In this document: positions 56,443 through 64,000 of the stretch, piece after piece
Layout: each line of letters begins with the position of its first letter
Numbering within the stretch: position 1 is the stretch's first letter
Origin: Blumeriella jaapii
Lineage: Eukaryota; Ascomycota; Leotiomycetes; Helotiales; Drepanopezizaceae
Direction: 5' to 3'
Length of the DNA: 64,000 nt
Assembly: GCA_009599575.1 (NCBI GenBank)
Contig: VWND01000035.1
Span: forward strand, 141,509-205,508
The notes under the pieces: generated by a model
The model's database searches: none
Seen by the model: the letters and a program-made list of their open reading frames with translations, nothing else
What the model was told of the DNA's origin: nothing
Program-made: the position numbers and the translations under genes

Positions 56443-59006
56443 CTACCAACCCTTTTTCCGGGCGAATCGCTTGTTGAGCAGCGTCAGGACCTTGGGCACG
56501 TTGAACTGCACGTATTCGAGGTCCAGATCTTCCTGGCCGTCTTTCTGCATCTCGAGGAGATCGTCGAGCTTGAGGTCAAGCTCGAGAAGCCCTCGATTGC
56601 GACCTGTATTGGCTATTAGCATGAGTTGAGGTGGTCCGAAGTCCATGGGGAAATTGCCTTTGTAGTGAAGCGAGATGACGAAGGTGCCCGGTAAGGGACT
56701 CGTGAAGTTGAAGTAGATGTTCGCTCGTCGGTTGTCGGGGACATTGCTCTTCTGGATGACGCCTTCCTTCTCGAGCGCTTGGTGTGTGAACTTGTAGGGG
56801 CCGAGGACTTGGTGCTTTTGCTGCTTGCGCTTGGTCCCCTCGCTCTGACTGCGGACGTTGTGCAGATAGCTCTTGTAGGTCTCGAGTTGTCCGACCAGGT
56901 ACGTGTTGTGGTCGCGGATCGTCTTGAAGACCTCCTCGAGCTTCTGCGTCTCGAGGACGACCCCATCCTTCAGGGATCCGAGGTGTTGCAGTTCTTGCTC
57001 CACCTCGTCGCGGAGAAGGCTGAAGTGGTCCGACTTGTCAATCACCTGAAGCTCCTGCAATTGGCTGAGGAGTTCCATGGCGCGGATCCCTTTTCGCACC
57101 ATGACCGCGTCATTCCGGGAGGTGGCGGCGGCGTCGGCGACGCGCTCGAGACGCAGGGGCCGTCGGGCGACGGCGCTGTTGGTGGGGATCGAGCGCATGA
57201 TCTGGACAAAGGTGCTCTTGGCCTCCATGAAGAACAGCTCTTCCTGCGTGATGTCGAGTGCCGCCGTCATGTCATCGATGGCCGTCTCCCACTTGCTGAA
57301 CAGTGGCAGGTTGATGGCCCGATTCTCCTTCCGTGGCAACTGTGCCGGCGCGGGTCCCAGATCGTTCAAGAGCACGGAGAGGTGGGAGTTCTCGTCCTTG
57401 TTCAGATCGCCACTGTGCTTCTCGAGGAGGGCGTGGGTCGCGTAGACCTCGTTCAGAGTGATGGACAGCTCCAAATCCTTCTTGGAGAGAGCGACGTAGC
57501 TATCCATTTCCAGGCTCTCGTAGAAATCCTGGACCTCGCACAGATCCAGCATGAACTTGTTCACGCGTTCCTTGTTCTGTTGGATGAACGGCTGGAGTTT
57601 GGCCATGTAGGGTTCCTTCGCATACGAAGGTTTGTTGGCCAGGTTTTGGAGCATCTTGGCGATGAGCGTGAGGGTGCGCCGGGGCCGTTCGGCCGGAGTG
57701 CCATCGATGAGCATGTACGACTTGGGCGTGACGATGGCCGGGTTGATGAATCGCAGGAAGAAGAATCCCCCGATGAGGGTGCAAATGGCCTGGTCATTGG
57801 CGTCCGGGTATTTGCGCTTCGTCAGACTTCGGATCTGTTTGCAGATCCATCGGATGCCATAGGGCGTCTCTTCCAAGCCGTCGATGATGGTCGTCAGGAA
57901 GCCATTGGCGATTTCCATCAACATCGTCAAGCGAGGCTCGATGATCGCCTGGACCTGGGCATTCTCCGCCGCCTGCTCCGCCGTCACGCCGCGGGGCAGG
58001 GACGCGGGCACGTGACCATCATCTTCCTCGATCTGTTCGATCATGCGCTCGTACACTTTCAGGGGATTGATCTCGAGATCCAAGTCCTTGAGCTCGATGA
58101 GCCCGTTGATCCGGTGGGCCAAGACGGTCTTCAGATAGCTTTGCCCGGGCCCACGCCGGGTATACGTCGTCATCATGCGAGACCGGGGTATTGGCGCGGA
58201 GAAGCGAAGAGTATTCGGGGGTGTTATCAAATTGATATGTTAATACGGACTACAGCCGGTCAGCCATGCGCGTTTTGCGCCCCCGGATGTGGGACCCGTA
58301 CCTGGAACATCGTCAACAGGAGATGCTCTTCGCGGCTCTCATATTGGTTGCCGTAGATGGTGAACATGACCGTCTGGAGGAGGGAATCGATCTCGGCCAT
58401 GGTGACCAAGCGACAGAGATGCGCAATGTGTCGCGGCTCGGACTGGAGGAGGAAGAGCAGATTCCCGTATTTCTGCGTCTTCTCGTCGTTCGGGAAGAAG
58501 CCCTCCTGCAGATCGGCCGCATCCTCGAGATGGCTCGCGACTTCATTTTGCTGTACGTGGGTCAGCACGAGGGGGGAGTGTGGTGGGGCGTCTCGTCCGC
58601 ATACCTCCTCCAGCGCCATGCGATTCTGAATCAACAAGGCGATCCGCGAATCCAGATATCGGACATCCTTCTCCAACACGAAATTCTTCTTGGATTGTGA
58701 TGAGATCTTGGATTTCAATTCACGCAGGACCTTTTGAGCTGCCGGCACCGTCAGCACCGACTATCTCGCGTGCGCCCAGGCCGTGGCTGGGCCCTTACCC
58801 TTGGCGAGATCATCTTCGATCTCGAGGTCCTTCTCGTTCGCGGACATGGACAGGTAGAGGGTGGTCATGGAATACCGTTTCGACTGTCGGACGGACCTCG
58901 CCCCATCTTGTGAAGACATGGTATTCTGGCGCGTGACGGGTTGGAAGGAGGACGACGAGGCCGTCGAGGCCCGCGACGGGGCTTGCAGCATGACGCTCAT
59001 CGTCAT
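56443..59006 (-). CDS. Sar1/IQGAP-type Ras GTPase-activating protein (four exons, apparent 2-bp frameshift)
   Basis: This protein stimulates GTP hydrolysis by Ras and so turns Ras signalling down at membranes. Exons on the minus strand: 59006-58799, 58738-58605, 58550-58302, 58249-56443. The N-terminal part holds a coiled coil ([19 protein letters not shown]). The RasGAP domain starts near [10 protein letters not shown], whose Arg is in the position of the arginine finger, and holds [18 protein letters not shown], the conserved FLR...NPA signature. The RasGAP_C domain ends with [18 protein letters not shown]. Counting two lost bases, the product would be about 799 residues, or 781 if an 18-codon intron-like insert at 56604-56657 is removed. 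The frame breaks at about 58174-58180, between PVS and the conserved [15 protein letters not shown], where CG or GC seems to be missing. The ATG at 59006 is the first in frame. Confidence 0.9.
56604..56657 (-). other. Probable 54-bp GC-AG intron, or alternative in-frame segment, in the RasGAP gene
   Basis: On the minus strand the segment starts GCAATT after CAAAG and ends AATACAG before GTCGC, with a GCTAAT branch-like word 14-19 bp upstream of the end. Its 18 codons have no stop. They add residues between LHYKG and [11 protein letters not shown], two blocks I expect to be joined in relatives. Removal keeps the frame. Confidence 0.55.
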
Positions 59007-59659
59007 GCGGTCGCGCACACGACGGTCGTCGCGGTGCGGAATTGATGATCGAGATTCGGCGCGTGCGGGGGTTTTTTCTTTTCGTCCTCGTCCGAGTCGT
59101 CCGAGGGGCTCTGTCTTACCGCGGGCACCACGCACGACCCAAGCTGCCCACGCACCAGAGCGGGAGCGGGCGCGGCCAGGATCTTATATATGGCAACTGG
59201 GGGGGGGGGGGGGGATGGCGGGAAGGCGTCGAGCGCTTCCCTGATCGGAGATTCGCCGGGCGCGGCTGTTCTCGAGGACGTGGGTTGCCGCGTTTCGGGT
59301 CGGGAATGCGAACAAAGCCGCTCCTGGGGATGGAGGTGATGCGGGTGATGCGGGGGATGCTGGCGACGGCGTGCGTCTCGACGTCGACCCGCGCACTCGG
59401 ATCGTGGGCTGAGCTCGGGAGAAATGCAATCGAGCCCAGCTTGGGTCTGACAGCAGCGCTCCGTCGGGGGTGTCGGGGGAGTGGGAGTCGTGGCGCTCCG
59501 CGGGCAGTCTCTGCGGGCGCGATCGTCGCCCACGCGGTCCTGATGCGTCGGCCGGCCTGTCTCTGGGCGAGGTATGGGAGGTGGACGGGGCGATGCGTTC
59601 ACTGGCCGGCGGCGTGAAGCGGGAACAGGAATGGCGATGGTGGGGAGGTGTGGGTGGTG

Positions 59660-59825
59660 AGGAGGTGCGGGTGGTGGTGGTGGTGGTGGTGGTGGTGGTG
59701 GTGAGAGTGGTGAGGATGGTGAGAGTGAGTGTGGTGAGGGTGGTGAGAGTGGTGGTGGTGGTGGTGGTGAGAGTGGTGAGAGTGGTGATGTGGTGGTGTT
59801 GTGGTGTTGTGGTGATGTGGTGATG
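59660..59825 (+). repeat. GGTGGT/GAGAGTGGT repeat
   Basis: Trinucleotide GGT runs are mixed with GTGAGAGTGGTGA units and end in GTGTTGTGGTG variants. The stretch encodes long Val runs in one frame and Thr/His runs on the other strand, which are not credible proteins. Confidence 0.85.
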
Positions 59826-60529
59826 TGGTGTTGTCGAGGAATTCAGGAGTGTCGAGACGGAGAGAAAGAGGAGCAGCAGGAGGAGCAGGAGATGCGCGAT
59901 GCGGGATGCGGGCTGGGACGGCCGGAAGTAGTCTAGCGCCGGCGCAGGAGGAGCTTCTTTCACCGCAGGCCCAAGACTGTCCTGCACTTACACTTTACAC
60001 TACACTTTACCGTACAGTACACATACACTTTACACTTTACACTTCACTTACACTTTACAGTACAGTACACAGTACAGAACAGTACTGTACATACTGTACC
60101 GTCGAGACGGCGCACCGGCTCCTCGACTCGATGCCTCTTACTTGACTTTATGCTGCTCGGCTTGGTCCTCGGCGTGGTCCTCGGCGGGGTGAAGAGCAAG
60201 ATACGCGGCCCACCACGACCGATGCGAAACGCGAGCCATGCCGGGACGAGATCGAAGACATGTTTATATCACACACCACCACATTACAGGACCATCCCAC
60301 CCATCGCAACACTGCATCGCACCGCGCAGCGCACTCACGGCCGGGCGAGCGATGACTCAGGTCGGCACAGTGACATGGGTGAGAGATGATTCAGGAGCCA
60401 GCGACTGCTCTTCGGCCAGCCGGCCACGATCGACACGACTCGTGGACTCGTGGCGGTGGAGGAGAGCGGCTCTCTGGTCGCTTTCTGCGCGCGTACCTGA
60501 CGCGAGATGCACGCGGTCCCTGGACCGGT

Positions 60530-60661
60530 ATGGATGTATGGATGTGTGGATGTGTGGATGTATGGATGTGTGGATGTGTGGATGTATGGATGTGTGGATG
60601 TGTGGATGGATGGATGTATGGATGTATGGATGTATGGATGTTTGGATATATGGATATATGG
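60530..60661 (+). repeat. (GGATGTAT/GGATGTGT)n minisatellite
   Basis: About 16 copies of an 8-bp GGATGTRT unit show a higher-order pattern (two GTGT units then one GTAT unit). Confidence 0.88.
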
Positions 60662-61104
60662 ACCGTCAGTCCTGTACATACAGCGCCGTGCGGTCCTCTC
60701 CCGACCCCATGCCATGCGCCATCCCCCCTTTTCCCCCTCCGCCGAGAGACACCACAGCCACCCGTCGTCACGAGTGTCGAGCCCGTCCGTCCCCGTGTGT
60801 CTCGGAGGAAGTGTGGTGTATAGGAAGTGTGGTGTCTTGGAGGAAGTGTGGTGTATTGTTTCCTCCCCAACGTTACCTCGAGTACAGTACAGTACAGATG
60901 TGTACAAGGAGAAGCACTGCCGAGCCACACAAGATCTTGACGCTCTGCTTGTTTCCGGCCGGCCGTAACATGCGCCGTCATGCCCGCGCCGCTATGCCAG
61001 ATGCGTCGCACCCAAGTCGGATTCGGCGGCGCAGGTTCATCGCATGATCGTACCGTCCCGATCCACTCTACCTGCCGTGGCCGGCGTGGAGGACAGAGAC
61101 GAAG

Positions 61105-61203
61105 CGACAACGACAACAACAACAACAACTAAGCGATGCTGCTACTACTACTATTACTACTACCACCACTACCACCACTACCACCACGACTACTACGACG
61201 GTT
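61105..61203 (+). repeat. Trinucleotide repeats (ACA, ACT, CAC)
   Basis: Runs of CAACAA, then TACTACTAT, then CACCACTAC fill this stretch. Confidence 0.8.
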
Positions 61204-61499
61204 CTAGCGCACATACTGTTGTACTCTGTACGTCCCCGACCGCACACACGGTTGTATCAACCGTCATCTGCCCAGGTTCCCCCCGTGCTCGTCGGCTTGT
61301 CATCGACGAACCGTGCCGGGCCCCCATGCGTGGCCGCGCCCAAGCCCCGGAATCCCACCCCAACCGAGGGAACACGGCCACGATCAAGAATCGACGAGCG
61401 TCGCGGGCGGAGGGGTCTGTCTGACAGTTCTTTAGTCAGCCCTGACTGATGGCCCCTCGTCCCTGTCGTTGTCGTCGTCGTCGTCGATCCGAGGAGATT

Positions 61500-61665
61500 G
61501 GTACGGTACAGTGCTGTGTACTGGTGTACAACAGTACTGTATGTATACTGTATGTACGTACAGTACTGTATACTGTATGTACATACAGTACTGTACACTG
61601 TACACACATACAACAGTACTGTATACTCTACATACACACAGACAGTACTGTCGCTGACATACACC
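61500..61665 (+). repeat. TACTGTA/GTACAGTAC palindrome cluster
   Basis: At least eight overlapping TACTGTA or GTACAGTAC words with CATACA linkers. The region is self-complementary over many short stretches. Confidence 0.85.
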
Positions 61666-62058
61666 ACACCTCCTATATCCCATACGGACCCCACCTCCGC
61701 CTGCGGTCCCTACCGTAGTGCTCCTCCGTCGTTCTCCTGTCTCACCGTCCCCGCGCCACGGAACGCGCACAGCACCGCCGCGTGCTGTCCCTCATCAGCC
61801 GCACCAGCCCTCCCTCATCCGGTCCCCATGCCACGGCCGATCGAAATCCCATTTTTGTGGCCGCCGCCACCGCTCGGGACTCAGGGGTCCTGTGGTTTTG
61901 GGGGGGGGGGGCAAACTACCTAGGTAGGTATGTACTGTACACACACAGCACGGTCAAGTCAGGGCACGCGTGTGCCGCCTTCAGAAATGGGGAACGCATC
62001 AACGGGATGGCATTTTCGGGGGCCATGATCATGTCTCGGCTGAGAAGGACCATGCGCC

Positions 62059-62083
62059 TTTTTTTTTTTTTTTTTTTTTTTTT
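62059..62083 (+). repeat. T25 homopolymer
   Basis: This is an uninterrupted run of 25 T in otherwise balanced DNA. Confidence 0.95.
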
Positions 62084-63098
62084 CTTTCAATATGGTGAGT
62101 GAGATACTTACTGTAGATGATGGATTCCGCTTGCATCAGCGTGTCCGAGATGGACGTATAGTACTCTATCTACTGTAAACCGGACGATGTACCGTATTGT
62201 GCTGTACTGTACTGTACGTGCTCCGCTGGATCCAAGGTCCGCCTGATAACGCGGTCCTGTATGTATGTATGTATGTATGTATGGATGTATGTACTGCCGC
62301 GTAGGTACTGTACTGTAGGTACCTACCTAGATAGATAGATATTCTACTCGGGGCCATGTCGATATCTCCTCCTCACATCCAAGCTAGTTTCACACGGTAC
62401 ATACAGTACATACATACATACATACATACAGTACCGTCCCGTCCCATCTCTACGATACGCACACGAGGTCGAGGTAACCCAAACAAACCCCCCACGATCC
62501 GCTAAGCGAGCGATAGCCCCAGGCTGGCCCAAGTCCCACCCATCCCTGCGGACCTCGTCACCTGAGATACATGTACAGTCAGTATTCCAGAATGCAGAAC
62601 TCAAATCCGGAGTCAACAAGCTATGCACGCGAGCCGCGAGCAGCGAGCAGCGAGGGGGGAGGATCCTGCGATCGATGATCGATAAGGTCCTTGTGCTGTA
62701 CTGTTTGTTCTACTTGTTCTGTTTGTTCTACGTATTATGTACACAGTACTGTAGATACTGTAGATACTGTAGCTACCTAGGTACCTTATGTACTGTATGT
62801 ACAATACAATACAAAACAGTACTTACCTTACCATACCTCCAACACAGCCATTTCCATTTCTCGCTAAGCAGCAGGCAATGTTTATTCCCCCCCATCCCCC
62901 CATCCCCCCATTCCCCTCAACCCCCCAAAAACAAAACCAGGGTGTGGGGGAGGGTGGGGGGTCATCGTCCACGGTCCTGCGTCCCCGAGTACTACCTTAC
63001 TTACTTATTTAATCTCCTTTTTCCGCCCCCGCGAAAGAACGAAGAACGAGCGAGCGAGCGTACGTTTGAGCGGAAGCGGAAGCGGAAGCGGGAAAGCC

Positions 63099-63385
63099 AA
63101 AGTTGTTTGGCTTGGTTTGTTTGGTTGGGTTCGGTTTGGTTGTTTTTGGCTGGGTTTGGTTGGGTTGGGCTGGGTTTTGGTTTGGTTTGGTTGGGTTTGG
63201 TTGGGTTTGGTTTGGTTTGGTTTTTGTTTGCGGTTTGGTTTGGGTTGGGTTTGGTTTGGTTTGGTTTGGTTTGGTTGGGTTTGGTTTTCGCTCGGCTCGG
63301 CTGGTATGGCATGGCATGGTATGGTATGGTATGGTATGGTGAGCGAGCGACCCTCTTCTCTCTAAGGTAGGTAGGTAGGTAGGTA
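63099..63385 (+). repeat. (TTTGG)n, (ATGGT)n and (GTAG)n arrays
   Basis: Degenerate TTTGG/TTGGG repeats at 63099-63300, ATGGT repeats at 63303-63342 and GTAG repeats at 63366-63384. The strong G/T strand bias extends for about 250 bp. Confidence 0.88.
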
Positions 63386-63524
63386 CCTTTTTGTATGTAC
63401 AGTGCCTTTAGAGGCGTGTCTGATGTCTGATATCTAACCGACCGCTCGCTTACTCGCTTACTCACTGCGGCGGTGCGGCGGAAGGAAGGAACCCTTTCTC
63501 CTTCCTCTCTTTCTCTGGTGTACT

Positions 63525-63562
63525 GTTTGTATGTATGTATGTATGTATGTATGTATGTATGT
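63525..63562 (+). repeat. (GTAT)n microsatellite
   Basis: About nine copies of GTAT, followed by TGTATATACAG. A similar GTAT array is at 62260-62283 and an ACAT array at 62400-62430. Confidence 0.9.
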
Positions 63563-64000
63563 ATTGTATATACAGATACCTCCCCACCTACTATACAGTA
63601 CAGTACAGACTGTATAGTACATACATATAATACACAGCCGTAGATACTGTAAAGGGCGCCGATTCTCCAAGCGAGCACGGCCCCGACACGCACGCACGTG
63701 GCCGTGGAGAGAGCAACCAACGAACGGCTTGCCTCGAGGCGGGGACGTACTGGATGGTATGGATGGGATGGATGTTTTACTGTATGTTCTCTCATTTATT
63801 TGGCGTTCTCCAACTACTGTGTGTACTGTATGTACTGTAGGTCGGATCAGCTTATGTACTGTACTGTTTGTTGTTTTTGAGCGAAAGGGCTTTCTTGGCT
63901 AGGGGGGGACGGGGGACGGGATTTATATACTGTACAGTACAAGCGAGATGTGCGTTGTAGAGAGTAAATACCTGTTTAGAGGACAGCTCCTGTTTAGAGG

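Larger units (their letters stand above)
59007..64000. other. Gene-poor, microsatellite-rich right end
   Basis: About 5 kb upstream of the RasGAP gene. Open frames are numerous and short or repeat-driven, with none showing a domain or intron pattern. The RasGAP promoter should lie in the first few hundred bp (G16 run at 59199-59214, TATATA near 59186). The rest is arrays and TACTGTACAGTA words. No tRNA or rRNA gene was recognised. Confidence 0.65.

Noticed and set aside
55869..56477. 202-codon Pro-rich frame ahead of the RasGAP 3' end
   Set aside because: It consists of C-rich low-complexity DNA with tandem repeats, has no domain, and overlaps the RasGAP stop region on the other strand.
56779..58356. 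525-codon plus-strand frame
   Set aside because: It is antisense to the RasGAP gene, which is strongly conserved on the minus strand. The frame has no recognisable domain.
63099..63300. Telomeric repeat
   Set aside because: The G/T-rich units are TTTGG/TTGGG types in mixed order, not TTAGGG, and balanced DNA continues on both sides.

Overview
The window looks like nuclear DNA of a filamentous ascomycete (Pezizomycotina, probably a Sordariomycete-type genome). Protein-coding genes carry short 50-91 bp GT-AG introns. The left 40 kb is an AT-rich block whose repeats differ almost only by transitions (C to T, G to A) while CpG is kept. That is the mark of repeat-induced point mutation (RIP). The right 24 kb is GC-balanced and gene-bearing, with long microsatellite fields.

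Positions 1-33641 are a nest of dead LTR retrotransposons. A Ty1/copia-like element (C, from 28726 to about 33641, plus strand, left part outside the window) was split by an 11.3 kb Ty3/gypsy-like element (A-outer, 1-28725, its first ~377 bp outside the window). A-outer was itself split by a complete copy of the same family (A-inner, 2640-13930) and by an unrelated 6.5 kb gypsy element (B, 15511-21990). Family A carries gag, protease, RT, RNase H and integrase, then a T-rich spacer and an extra ~3.2 kb coding region of unknown function before the 3' LTR. A separate, complete copia element (D, 33955-39928, minus strand) lies just to the right with intact target-site duplications.

After 2.9 kb of apparently gene-free DNA come five host genes: a PHO84-type phosphate transporter (+), an Hsp20/Hsp30 small heat-shock protein (+), a long coiled-coil protein of unknown role (-), a mitoferrin-type mitochondrial iron carrier with eight exons (+), and a Sar1/IQGAP-type RasGAP (-). 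They do not form an obvious pathway cluster. The phosphate transporter and the RasGAP each show one apparent 2-bp loss of a CG/GC dinucleotide that breaks an otherwise conserved frame, which looks more like sequence error than two independent mutations.

The spaces at 52.4-56.4 kb and 59.0-64.0 kb hold dense microsatellites, minisatellites and the palindromic TACTGTACAGTA word, with no convincing gene.

The most unusual signal is a 33-bp near-perfect hairpin found at five independent sites in two unrelated gypsy families (nine copies in total). It sits in open reading phase and adds 11 codons, much like a protein-coding palindromic mini-element.
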